Assembly (NCBI RefSeq): GCF_019175285.1
Contig: NC_056527.1
Coordinates: 48,145,061 to 48,209,060 of the forward strand
Reading direction: 5' to 3'
Source of the DNA: Sceloporus undulatus
Lineage: Eukaryota; Chordata; Lepidosauria; Squamata; Phrynosomatidae
DNA length: 64,000 nucleotides
The position numbers and the translations under genes were made by a program. The notes under the pieces were generated by a model. The model was not told the origin of the DNA and made no database searches. It worked only from the letters and a program-made list of their open reading frames with translations. This document shows, piece by piece, positions 44,461 through 55,494 of this stretch (position 1 is its first letter; each line of letters starts with the position of its first letter).

Positions 44461-45430
44461 GTCAGAAGCTCAAACCACTACATAATGTCTCTATATTTAA
44501 ATACATATTCATATATATGTAGTTAAACACACAACTCACTTAAACTCAGGTGTTAATAAATGCCATTGAATTTAATTATACACACCTCTGAATGGATCGT
44601 ATTGTTTTGTCCACTGAAGTATACACTCTGATGCTGTTATGTATTTACATTGAAATATGTTCTGAGGTTTCATTTCGGGCGAGAGCTTTTGAAACCGAAC
44701 ACAGGGTTGTTGTGTCATTTTAAGTGCCTTTCAAAGTGCCTCCCTTCTCCGGAATCACGTTGTGTGTCCTGCCGGCTGCATGGTAGATCTCCTCCACAGG
44801 AGGGTTATTGCTGTGAGTTGGTGCTCTTCCTGTGTGTGCATGTGTGCTTTTGTGTGTGTGTACGCCCATGTGACTTTGGCCAACAAACTTGCTTGCACAT
44901 GTACAGAGACCTGTGACACTGGTAATGCAACAGGTTGGAGGAGGGTTGTGGAATAATCTTTGCCGATGGCTGAAGTCACGGAATAGATAAAGTCAGGTGG
45001 TACCACATGCACACATTTCAGAAAGGGTTACATAACAGTTCGTCTGAGGCTATGGAAATTAGAATGAGTTCCTCTTTTGCAAAAGACTTAAAAGAGGATG
45101 GGTCTTTCTCTCCCCATCTAGCAACTGAAGAAATGGGGGATGCAGATTCGCCCTCCCCAAATCTGTAAAATAAAATAGACTCTGCCTGCAGTTGTAATGA
45201 ACACACACAGCAGAGGCTGATTATATAACAAGTTGTGCTGCTTTGTGAAATGCTGCTGTAAGGAGAGATTGCAGGGACCTCTTTTAAAAGAGACATTGAC
45301 AGTGGGTGGCAAGTAACAGCAATTATGCTGTTTCAAAATAATGCGGGGTCTCTTTCAACACATAATAGTGTGACAAAAAGATGACAGAATAGATGTGCGT
45401 GTGCATACACATTATGTGTATAGTCTGTAG

Positions 45431-45566
45431 CAGCGGTCCCCAAACTGTGCCCTTTAAGAGATTTTGGACTTCAGCTCCCAGAAGTCTCAGTCATGTTGGC
45501 CCATAGTCTGGGATTCTGGGAGCTGAAGTCCAAAATCCCTTAAAGAATACAGTTTGGGGGCCACTG
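45431..45566. mobile_element. hAT-like foldback MITE (second copy)
   Basis: CAGCGGTCCCCAAACTGTG to ACAGTTTGGGGGCCACTG, 136 bp. Flanks GTCTGTAG and GTCTATAA agree at 6 of 8 positions. Related to 29492-29662. Confidence 0.8.
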
Positions 45567-45850
45567 GTCTATAAGACCACAGGAAGAACTTTGCTGGGTC
45601 AGATGAAGAATTTCTAGTTATTGTTGCAGCATCCTATTTCCAAAAGTAGTCAGCTATGTATTTTGGAAAAGTGGACTACTGGGATTTCAAATAACCCCCC
45701 CAAATTGTTTCCTAGCCTACCCTATTGGTCAGAGATACACTGCCACGGAATATGGAGGTTCCACCAAATATTTGTGGTTAGTGCATAAACCAATCCGTGA
45801 ATTTGTCAAATGCTCTCAAGGCCACCCAAGCCAGTAGCTATCATTACATA

Positions 45851-46105
45851 CAGTGGTACCTCGGGATACGAAATACCCAGGTTACGAATTTTTCGGGATA
45901 CGAAAAAATCCCATAGGGATTTATTGTTTCGGGTTACGAAAGTTTTTTCGGGTTACGAAAAAACTCTGGCGCTATTTTAAATGGAGCCGCGGCAGAGCCG
46001 CGGCTTTTTCCCCATTAGCGCCTATGGGTTTTCGGCTTACGAAGGCTTTTCGGGTTACGAAAGCGGCCGCGGAACGAATTATTTTCGTAACCCGAGGCAC
46101 CACTG
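45851..46105. mobile_element. CpG-rich TTTCGTAACCCG MITE (copy 1)
   Basis: 255 bp, flanked by TA on both sides, from CAGTGGTACCTCGGGATACG to TTCGTAACCCGAGGCACCAC plus TG. The unit GGGTTACGAAA or its complement occurs repeatedly inside, with a GAGCCGCGG/CCGCGGCT palindrome in the middle. The copy at 55710-55963 is inverted and nearly equal in length. Confidence 0.85.
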
Positions 46106-46266
46106 TATTGTCTCAGCAATTTTCAATTCTTGTGCACTGTGTGAAGACAATACTTCCTCTTGAACCTTCTATCCTGGATTTACTATCAGTTAATTTCTCC
46201 TTATGTGAGAGAGAGATCCTTATTTGCTTTGTCTACGCTATTTTACTCAGCCTTGTATTTTTGTGA

Positions 46267-46375
46267 TGTGCTGGACTACAATGTCCATCATTGCTCAGCA
46301 AGCATGACTCCTGTGCTGAGAGTGATGGCATTTGTAGTCTAGCACATCTGGAGGATACCAGACTGGGAAAGTCTG
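46267..46375. mobile_element. palindromic hAT-type MITE
   Basis: GTGCTGGACTACAATGTCCA and TTGTAGTCTAGCACATCTGG form the arms, with GCTCAGCAAGCATGAC/GTGCTGAG in the centre. Confidence 0.6.
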
Positions 46376-46949
46376 TTCCACATAATGTACAATTATACTT
46401 TTGTGGTGCACAGTTTTGGTTAATCTCCCTGAACTCAAAAGGTCTAAATCCTTCTACTTTTCCTCATAGAAGAGCTGATTTGATATCTTGATCGTGTGAG
46501 CTATCTTTTCTGCATTGTTCTGAGAGGGGGCTGCCAAAATTGTTCACATATTCCAGAGTTAATCGATGTATACGGTACTGGTTACAACATAGCACCATAC
46601 ATGTACTGCATGGCTCTTTATAAAGAACAGATTTGTCAGGCTCTGTTCCGACAGCCTAAAAATAGACACAGGGGAAGCAACAAGAGAGAGGAAGCATTAT
46701 ATAAACAAACCAAAACCCTTTTTTTTCCTTAAAAAATTGATAATGTGGAATTTGCCATTCTTGTTGGTGCTGCAAACTAAGCTTCCATGTTCCTTGCAGC
46801 ATCTATCATGACCCTAAAACTGGTGGCAACCAGTGAAGAGCATACTGTGTATATATGTACAATTCAGGCTGTTTGCCCCATTGTGTCATAGCAAGTCTCA
46901 TTTGCTGCTTCACATTCACTTAGTTTGCAGACAGAACACTTTAGACCTC

Positions 46950-47460
46950 TTCTTAGGAATTGTCCGCACATGCTGAATGGCCTGGTTTCCTCCGGGAAGG
47001 CCAAAACACCTGTGGCAAGCTCGGGCCCTATCCTGCCTTTGCAGACACAGATCCAGAGGATCTTGTCCGATCCCAAGGTAAAGAGCCTTTACTTTGGGGT
47101 AAAACAGCCCTAGTTTTGTGCAGAGTTTCTAAGAAACAGTGGCAAAACCAGACTGTTCACACAGCGCCCCTGCACTCCATACATTTTTGGTGGGCAGTCT
47201 ATCTGAAATGCCCCCCAATTGCCCCTTCCAATGCGGAAATGGGGCGCCTGGCCACATGAGTGCAGTCAGGCACCCTGTTTCCAGGTCAAATGGAGCGGCT
47301 GAGGGGTTTCTTAGATGGATCGCCCACCAGAAAGGTAAGGAGTGGCCTCAGATCCTGCATCGGTGTGTGGTATGTGAACACCTGACTGTCTCTGCACTGA
47401 CTCAGGGACTAAACCAGGTGAAGGATAACATAGGTTCAACCCATGCTATCTTCCTCCATC
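46950..47460. other. GC-richer unidentified segment in NR1D2 intron 1
   Basis: About 500 bp with noticeably higher GC than its flanks and overlapping open frames of 99 and 113 codons. Translations show no domain I recognise and composition does not look like a conserved protein. It may be an old transposon. Confidence 0.35.
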
Positions 47461-48580
47461 TGCTGTTTTCACCATCCTGAATAATTTAGTTTTGTATGAT
47501 AAACAAATACAGTACATCAGACAGAACTAGTGCAAATAGAGATCCTTGAACAGCTCCACAGCTTCTTCCTCTTTTAAAATTAATTGTTTCTGTTTCATGC
47601 TTAATTGTTATTCCACCTGTTCTTTATTCAGAGGGTGTTGTATTTCTTTGTATGGCCACTATGCACACTTAGAAAAGTCTGCATGTTACTCAATTACGTA
47701 ATGACTTCCTGCCAAAGCATGTGCCTAAAAACCATTTTAATGAGTGATAATTTATAGTAATCCATTGAGTTTTGTACACATATGCCCACATCCAGTTCTT
47801 GTTATGTGTAATTTTGTGTATGACTGATATTACTAGAATGTGGCTTAAAAGGTTCCACACTTGGATGCACACTTCATTGATGGTCATTGAAATATGAATC
47901 TGATTTTCATGTGCATGTTTCCCAGTCTGGCAGAAGATAAAAATGATCCTCTTGTACAAATAAGACTGATCATGGATTGATAGGGATGGTTGTGCTTCAT
48001 GTTTAAACTTTTTCCTGTATCTTTCATGTGTTAACATTTTGACAAAAAGTTCTGCTGTTTTTAGTTTGTTTTAAAATATTCTGTATGCATACAAAACATT
48101 GTTCCTCCCATGGACAGTCTGCATATTCCACACAATCTTCTGTGTTGCTTTATGGAACACAGCTTCGTACATCCATATGTGGAGATGCAAAGAAACATAA
48201 AATCAATATGTTGAGGTTCATTGGCATCAGGATTCTATATTTTGATATAGATTAGTATAGCCCCAATTGTTGTACTAAGCTGGTACAATTTTTGTGTATG
48301 TAAGAACATAGACTCCAAAGAACTACTTTTGCACACTCAGTGTACTTAAGGGTTTTTTTTTGGGGGGGGGAGAAAGAGAGCAATATACTCTCCTATGACA
48401 CACCATTACCTGCTTTTACTCCTGTAGCCAAGAAGGTGCATGAGTTGATTTGCGTACAGTTGTCTTCGAGTTTTCTACAAGAAGAGAGCAAGTAAAAAAA
48501 GTTACTTCTCTTTGGAAAATTCGGAACAAGTACTATTTTTCAGACCTTCTTTGTTTTTCCTAAATAAATACATTGCTCCT

Positions 48581-48733
48581 ATTTTATTAGAATGGCAATT
48601 GAATTTTTAAAAACCCAGTTCTTGTTTGGTGCAAAGCTACAGGAGTGAATGCATTGCTGGAATATTCTCACTCTTCACATTGCCTCTGCTATTTTATTCT
48701 TACTGTAAATAAAGAATAAATGTGGTATCATTT
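48581..48733 (+). repeat. NR1D2: inverted repeat, left arm
   Basis: The segment from ATTTTATTAGAATGGCAATT to AATGTGGTATCATTT is repeated in reverse complement at 49793-49938 with about 95% identity by eye, apart from a local difference around 48707-48721. Confidence 0.9.
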
Positions 48734-49027
48734 GAGACAATCTTTAGCAAACAAAAATATACTGCCATAGTTGGTTTTTCACATATAAACCATATTTACA
48801 GTTCAACTCAGAACACTGCTTCTTCAAAGACACGTGGAGTGTATCTCACCTACAAACTCATAATGTTTGTACTGGTTTAACAATGACGGTATTACTCCCA
48901 AAATCCTGGAACAGTGAAGTATTTGATGGAAACCCTTAGCTGTGCTGCACAGTTTCCCTAGTTCTCTCTGGAGATCAAATGATAGTTAAGCCTAAATCAG
49001 TAATGCTCCAGTTTGAGTGCTGAACTA

Positions 49028-49241
49028 GGGCTGCATCTGAACTGCAGAGATGATCCAGTTTGACATCACTTTAATTGTGCTATGGAATTCTGGAAATTGT
49101 GGTTTGTTCTGGCACCAGAGCTCTCAGGCAAAGGAGGCTAAATGTCTCACAAAACTACAATTCCCATAATTCCATAACACTGGGCCATTGCAATTAAGGT
49201 GGTGTCAAACCGGATTATTTCTGTAGTGCAGATGCAGCCTA
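49028..49241. mobile_element. foldback MITE, family A
   Basis: GGCTGCATCTGAACTGCAGA to TCTGTAGTGCAGATGCAGCC, with ACTACAATTCCCATAATTCC in the right arm. Confidence 0.88.
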
Positions 49242-49243
49242 GG

Positions 49244-49440
49244 TTTCTAGGGAACAGGATTCGAATCCCCACTCAGCCATGGAAACCCACCAGGGACTTT
49301 CGACAAGTCATACTCTCTCAGCCTCAAAGGAAGGCAAAGGCAAATTGCCTCTGAACAAATCTTGCCAAGAAAATCCCAAGATAGTTTACCTTAGGGTTGG
49401 CATAAGTCAGAAACAATGTGAAAGCACACAAGAAGAAGAA
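49244..49440 (+). mobile_element. tRNA-derived SINE
   Basis: GGATTCGAATCCCCACTC B box (49256-49273), body, and the end GGGTTGGCATAAGTCAGAAA with CACACAAGAAGAAG. The A-box region is lost. Confidence 0.85.
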
Positions 49441-49792
49441 TCAAGAGTTCTGTGTGACTGATTCCTAAGTAAAAATGTACATAGAATTGCACTTTTACAG
49501 CACAATGATAGATAATACCATTATTCAGAAATAAGCCCCATTAGATCAATGAAACTTGAGTGTGTACAAGGTTTTGTCCTAAATTTCCTTTTGACACTAA
49601 GCGATTTTATGAGAATGCTTAAAGTCCTCTCAGTAGGTAAATCAGTTCAAGTGATTACTTCAGTATAAATCCTAACCTGTTCACTCAAACAGTGTTTGTT
49701 CAAGATTACATTCCTACCATGAGAAATCTTGCATTTTTATGTAATCCCATTAGCTCCAGTGCAAGAAGTACCATAGAATCAAACCACAATAA

Positions 49793-49938
49793 AAATGATA
49801 CCACAATGACAGGCTGTAAGAATAAAATAGCAGAGGCAATGTGAAGAGTGAGAATATTCCAGCAAGGCATTCACTCCTGTAGCTTTGTACCAAACAAGAA
49901 CTGGATTTTTAAAAATTCAATTGCCATTCTAATAAAAT
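49793..49938 (-). repeat. NR1D2: inverted repeat, right arm
   Basis: Complement of 48581-48733. The 1.06-kb spacer holds a family A MITE (49028-49241) and a SINE (49244-49440). Confidence 0.9.
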
Positions 49939-50624
49939 GGGAGTGGAATGGAATTGCCCATCTAACTTCCCACATTTTTCTTTTTTTATCCATCTTGGGT
50001 ACCCCCATCACTTAAAGCTTTCTGTCCTTTAACCATCATTTCTAGAGATACATCTTTCTTCTCTCTGTTGGGTGCTGTCCTTTTGATGCCCATGGGGTGT
50101 TCTGAAAGTCCATGAGAGACTGCCTAGCAAGCATATGTAATCCATTCTGGGGGTCCTTTTAAGGAAGAATACGGCATATGTGAAATAAGTAAAATCTTAA
50201 TCACTCAGTACTGCTAAAAATCGCTTGTTATTTTTTGTATTACATGTAAGGTTTGTGGCAGTAGCAGTTGTTTTTTATCAGGAGCGTTCATGGTATTTCG
50301 TTTACGGCTGCCACTCAATAGACATACAAATCCAAAATCTGCTGTGGTTTCTTAGGTTCAGCTTTTCTTGTGATACTTCAGAAACAAAAGTTACTTGGGC
50401 TTACCCCCCCCCCAAAAAAAATTACAGCCACTTTTAATTAGCATAATGTACTGAATCTTGTTTGGGGAGTAATTGTTGAACTTGAAAGAACAATATTTAT
50501 GGCTATCTGATACTGAAAACAAAAAAGATGTTAGAAATAAGGGACTGAGGGAGAAACGCTGCATGATTGTTTTCCAGTATGGGTCTGTGAGGCTGATAGA
50601 TCCCTTTTTGTCTTCTCTCTGCAG

Positions 50625-50885
50625 GTGGTGTGATTGCTTACATCAGTTCTTCAAGCTCAGCATCCAGCCCTGCCTCATGCCATAGTGAGGGTTCAGAGAG
50701 CAGCTTCCAGTCCTCTTCTTCCCCTGTCCCAACATCACCAAACAGTTCCTCTTCAGAGGGCAGCTGCAATGTCAAGAGCAGAGAAAGCTCTGATGAAGCA
50801 ACGAAGGGTGACCAGTTAGATGATCGAATTAAAGTAAATCAGTCAAGTGGAACAGGATTTACCAAGGGTCATAGTGGACTTACAA
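50625..50885 (+). CDS. NR1D2: NR1D2 coding exon 2 (N-terminal A/B domain)
   Basis: Encodes GGVIAYISSSSSASSPASCH to GHSGLT (residues 6-92) and one base of Lys93. It is the Ser-rich, flexible A/B region: GVIAYISSSSSASSPASCHSEG is close to human, after which similarity falls, as is usual here. Acceptor CTCTGCAG, donor GTACGT. Confidence 0.93.
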
Positions 50886-52079
50886 GTACGTATTCTATAG
50901 CAGTACCTGCTCTGTCACTTATGGTGGGTCCACACATCATTCGTCCTAGTCTCCATTCTATTGTTTGGAGAGTGGGATGTGCTTTAAAACTTCTCCTTCC
51001 CCTTGTCTGTCATATATGAAATCCATCTCCCTTTCCATAGTTGGATATTATGTCTGAATTGAAATCTGATCTGACTGTACCCCCAAACCAGGTTCTGGAA
51101 AACATTTTTTCAATCAGTTGTTACATATTATAGCTTGGAAGCAAGCCTAATCGGCATTTTCCAATTCAGACATAATGGCACACAGTTTTTATAATCAGCC
51201 AAAGAAGGGATGGGAGGAAGATGCCTGAGTGGTGAATTCCTAGTTTCCAAAACATGGATTGGTAAAAGTAACACCTCAACCTCCCTGTAATGTGTCTGCA
51301 CTAAATAAGTATGATATTTGAGGCCTGACAGCATCCTCTGCCTTGAGCCTGTACCACTTAATCTTCAGTACTTAACCTCTAACTTCCTTCCTTCTAGATA
51401 GACTGTAGCTCTGGTATTCAACCTCTGGCAAACTGGAGCTCCTGCCTCACAGTGCAAAGTGGTGCCAACAGGCCATGTTGTCCTGGGGCCCACAAGTAAG
51501 TTTGAAGTCAAGACCTGACCACAAAGGGACCCCCACCCGCTTACTATCCCAACTAATAAAGCTGTCTTTCCCCTTATGAGTTGTGTAAAGATTGCTTTTA
51601 AACAACTGAACTAATTCTCATTGTAAATTTCAGCAAAAGGCTGAACTGAAAGTATCTGGTTTGATCATACAGTACACTGTGTTTGCAGTGGAAAATCAAG
51701 AATTCCCAAGTGTTACAAAATGCAACTTAATCTTCACATATTTGAAAATTCAGAATCCCCAGCAAGGAGACAAAGCTGCTATCAAATAGTGAAAAGATGA
51801 GTGTCACTTCAAAACCAAAATGAAAAAAAAACCACATTGTTTTATGAAGCCAGTATGTTTCATAAGTATTAACTGAAATCACTTCACAGTAAGGTATTTT
51901 AAAATTCATTTTCATAATGCCAGATTCATCCTCCAGTGGCACCCAAGTCTTCCTGCTTATGTGATTTTTATCATACAAAGTTCTCTCACAAGAGTACAGA
52001 TTCTGCTGTATTCATAACTGTTGTAATCTTGTGGGAAAGGGCACCAAAGAGAGGCCTTCACCATCACCTGGTGCTATTA

Positions 52080-52160
52080 CTACTACTACTACTACTACTT
52101 TTATTTTCTTATATCCCGCCTTTCTCCCAATAGAGCAACTCAAGGCAATGAACAACAAAT
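52080..52160 (-). mobile_element. LINE 3' tail
   Basis: (CTA)n at 52076-52098, then TTATATCCCGCCTTTCTCCC, the complement of a LINE tail. Confidence 0.6.
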
Positions 52161-52284
52161 ATAAAACAATACAATTTTAAAACAGTACAATATTAAAATA
52201 TATAAATATAAAATTTAAAAAAAACAATTAAACAATTTTATGAGTTAAAACAGTTATAAATTAAAATGTAACTAGTTGAAAATA

Positions 52285-52460
52285 CAGTCAGCCTTCTGTT
52301 TTCTTGGGAGATCCGTTCCGGATTCCCCCCCCCCCCCACGAAAATGGAAACTCACACATATTCAAGCCCCATAGGTTTGAATGTTGAACCCCCTCCGCTT
52401 GCTCCTCACGAGTAAGCGAGAGTGGTGGATCTGAAGTCTGCGCAAACAGAGGGGCAACTG
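52285..52460. mobile_element. Tigger-like MITE
   Basis: TA-flanked; begins CAGTCAGCCTTCTGTTTTC and ends AGAGGGGCAACTG. A C-rich run at 52325-52337 lies near the left end. Confidence 0.65.
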
Positions 52461-52508
52461 TACAAACCTTAAAATTTATATAGCACAACATTTCAAACCT
52501 AGCCCTTA

Positions 52509-52925
52509 TCAGCTTAAAAACGGAAGGTTGGAGATAGGCCTGCAATTATCTAGTACAGTAGGATCCAAGGAAGTCCCCCCCCCCAAAAAAAGAGGTCTTA
52601 CCATAGCCTCCTTTAGGCGTGTTGGGACGCTGCCTTGTTGTAAAGAGGCATTAATCACTTCCCTTACCCATTCCACCAGTCCTCCTCTGGTCTGTTTAAT
52701 GAGCCAGGAAGGGCAAGGGTCTCGTATACATGTAATGGTTCTCACCTCTCCAAGGATCCTGTCCACATCCCCAGGCTGAAATCCCCCGTGGAGTCTCCAA
52801 CACCATTCCTGAGACCACCCTGGATAGCTCAGGCAGGTTGTTCTGCAGCGGGGTGAGTGGTACACCAACAGAATCCCTAATCTGTCCTGGCTGCCCACTT
52901 TTAAATAAACAAACCTTGTAGATTG
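52509..52925 (-). mobile_element. L2-type LINE reverse transcriptase fragment
   Basis: Minus-strand translation gives WLIKQTRGGLVEWVREVINA, LQQGSVPTRLKEAMVRPL and SLDPTVLDNCRPISNLPFLS, the L2-clade reverse transcriptase domain opening. The fragment stops before the catalytic region. Confidence 0.82.
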
Positions 52926-53022
52926 AGAGATGGTACTTGTCCTGGTGATTCCATGGATTGGATCTGGGACAGTCTCACGCATGCAGACCAAGTGCTCTGC
53001 CACTCAGCAACTGCTTGTAGCT
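52926..53022 (-). mobile_element. tRNA-like SINE fragment
   Basis: The complement reads GTTGCTGAGTGGCAGAGCAC (A-box region) and CCCAGATCCAATCCATGG (B-box-like). A different SINE from the common one in the window. Confidence 0.6.
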
Positions 53023-53873
53023 TTGCATAACATAAATAGTGACATGTTCACAATACTGGAGTAAAGTAACTGATCCTGAGATGTAAAATTAATATGTATA
53101 TTTGTCTGTAGTTCTGAAATATAATTTAAAATATATTCATTACATTGGTGTCAGAAGTAGTAGGATAGGCGAAACATCAAACATAAGCATGATGATTTTA
53201 ATAATTGTTAGTAAGTCGTTCCTGTTTTACCTACTACACCTGAATACCCATATCTTTCTTTTTTCAAATTTATTTCCAAGGTAATTTGATAGTTTATTAG
53301 CTCTTAAGTTTCCTCATTTTTTCCAGGGGCCAAGAACCTTGCTTGTTAGCCACAGACAAGTTAAACACAAGGAACTGGAAATTATTTTCTTGATTTTCTG
53401 TTTAGCCTACTTATAGTTGCTAATCTTTATAACTATCGGTTCTTTAATCTTATGTGATTTTTACCCTTCTTTTAACATGACATGGATAACCATTTTCCTA
53501 TCAGTTACAATGGCATCTTCAAATATAATTTTTACTGTGTTTTTTTAAAAAGGCATTTGGTGATGTATCTGCAGGTGCACTGGATAGTAAAAATATTGCC
53601 AAAGTATATATAGTTTTAAAATAACATCAGAACAATTAAATTAAAACTTATATATAAACAAAACAACAAGTCATCCATCAGCAGTTGAGCCCTATACATT
53701 TGCACCAGTGAGTGTAATGCAGAAGAGGGAATTGTGCAGCTGTCCAGATGTTGGACTACTGTTCCTATCATCCTTAATATTACCTGTGCTGGCTAGGGAA
53801 TTGGAAAGGCTCCATCATTCCCACCATGGTTTACTTGGTCATTGCAACATAACGTCATTGCAGTGCTAACATT

Positions 53874-54078
53874 GGGCCTGAACAGACAGGCCAAAATAAA
53901 GCTGCTTCAGGTCACTTTGGAAGTATGCTGTTTAAATAACGACTGCATCTTAAGAGGCCAGAAGCTGCCCCAAAGCTGTGCTCCAGTCCTTCTGGCCTTT
54001 TAGGACACATGCAGCATTTAAACAGCATACCTCCAAAGTGACCCAAAGCAGCTTTATTTTGGCCTGTCTGTTTAGGCT
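53874..54078. mobile_element. foldback MITE, family C (copy 3)
   Basis: GGGCCTGAACAGACAGGCC to GGCCTGTCTGTTTAGGCTC; the centre is shorter than in the other copies. Confidence 0.85.
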
Positions 54079-54086
54079 CAAAGTTG

Positions 54087-54834
54087 TACAAGTTGAGTCT
54101 CCCTTATCCAGAATTCTGAAATACTCCATAACCCCAAACTTTTTTCATCGTTGGCAGGGATAGTGACACCTTTGCTTTCTGACAGTTCAGCGTACACAAA
54201 CTTTGTTTTATGCTCAAAATTATTGAAAATATTTTATAAAATTACTGTGGGCCCTTCCTATAAATGGGGAGTCCATTCTGGACCCCTCCGCGTATGGGGA
54301 AAATCCACCTATACTGGAATCCTATGGATTCCTATGGCTGTGCGCTCCCGTGTGGCGCCCACACCATTTTTTCCACCAGGGCTTGCTGTCTACGTGAGCT
54401 CAAGTCTGCGGGTGGCAAACCCACATATGACGCGGGCAGACTATACTTTAAAGCTATGTGTATAAGGCATATCTGAAACATAAATGATTTTAGTCATGGT
54501 CCCATGTCCATGATGCCTCATTAAGTATATACAGTCAGCATTCCATATCCATGGGGGCTCCATTCCAGGACCCCCCCCCTCCTGCAGAGAGCAAATTCCA
54601 TGGGACCTCAAGTCCCACTCTCCTCAATGAAGATGCGGTGTGCACTTGGCTGTACTGGTGTGGCTGCATTCATACACCGCTATTGGGAGGAACAGGGCAG
54701 GGCCATCTACGGATGCTCCAGTCCATGGATGGCAAACGCGCAGAAGAGAAGAGCCAACTATATATGCAAATACAGATATTCTGAAAACAAACATTTCTGG
54801 TCCTAAACGTGTCAGATAAGGGAGAGGCAACCTA
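54087..54834. mobile_element. Tigger-like element carrying two nested MITEs
   Basis: The outer ends AGTTGAGTCTCCCTTATCC and AGATAAGGGAGAGGCAAC are inverted repeats close to a TA on either side. Outer-element sequence is at 54089-54245, about 54433-54529 and 54762-54832. From memory it resembles a mammalian Tigger-derived repeat starting GTTGAGTATCCCTTATCC. Inner elements are at about 54246-54432 (GTGGGCCCTTCCTATAAATG start) and 54532-54759 (CAGTCAGCATTCCATATCC start, TA flank). Confidence 0.7.
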
Positions 54835-55405
54835 TAATGATCTGTGACACACAGCAGATATATCTTCTATTTTGCTGTTCTAAGCAATTTTATTTTCTTC
54901 TGTTAAGTAGTATTGGTGACCAACAATAGTCTAAATGATTCAACTCTTGGTGGGACTAGCAGTTGGATTTGGGCCTACTTCCGTGATAGACTTGCATGTA
55001 AAGCTGAGCCAGCCATGGAGTAGGATGAATGCAGCAAAATATGAGGTGCAATTTAAAAAGAGCAGATTTTGGACAATGGGTCCCAAATCTGTGGCCATGA
55101 AGGAGGGGCATTTCTATGATGGCAACATATTCCATCAGACATTCAAGGATGATGGTTTTGAGCCAGACTTTCTCAGGCAGCCACCCTTCATATACAGTAT
55201 GTATTAATTGAATGAAGACAAAAAAAATGACAGCTGCTGGGAGCAGAGAAACATTCTGAATTTTATGTTTTGTCTTTTTTGTCTAGGGTTAGTCCCGTTA
55301 AATATAACTTTCCTTTTTAAAAATTAATGTAAGTCAAATATGTGTGTTTTTTTTCCTTCCACAGTATTTCTACTAGGTTTTTATGCTGCTTTTTTGTATT
55401 TGTAG

Positions 55406-55494
55406 AATTTAATGGCATGGTGCTACTGTGTAAAGTGTGTGGAGATGTTGCTTCAGGATTCCACTATGGAGTCCATGCCTGTGAAGGCTGCAAG
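55406..55494 (+). CDS. NR1D2: NR1D2 coding exon 3 (zinc finger 1)
   Basis: Residues 93-122, [20 protein letters not shown] to EGCK. Cys101, Cys104, Cys118 and Cys121 bind the first zinc, and EGCK begins the P-box that reads the RORE half-site. Phase 1 in, phase 0 out, donor GTAAAA. Confidence 0.96.

Larger units (their letters stand above)
42257..50624 (+). other. NR1D2: NR1D2 intron 1
   Basis: An 8.4-kb intron with a TIR element just inside the donor, a CpG-rich regulatory block, several MITEs and SINEs, and a large inverted repeat. Stretches not itemised (44460-45420, 45570-45850, 47460-48580, 49940-50600) show nothing I can name. Confidence 0.85.
50886..55405 (+). other. NR1D2: NR1D2 intron 2
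   Basis: 4.5 kb, GTACGT to TATTTGTAG. The middle is crowded with L2, tRNA-SINE, Tigger-type and foldback elements; 50886-52070 and 53030-53730 show no recognisable feature. Confidence 0.85.
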
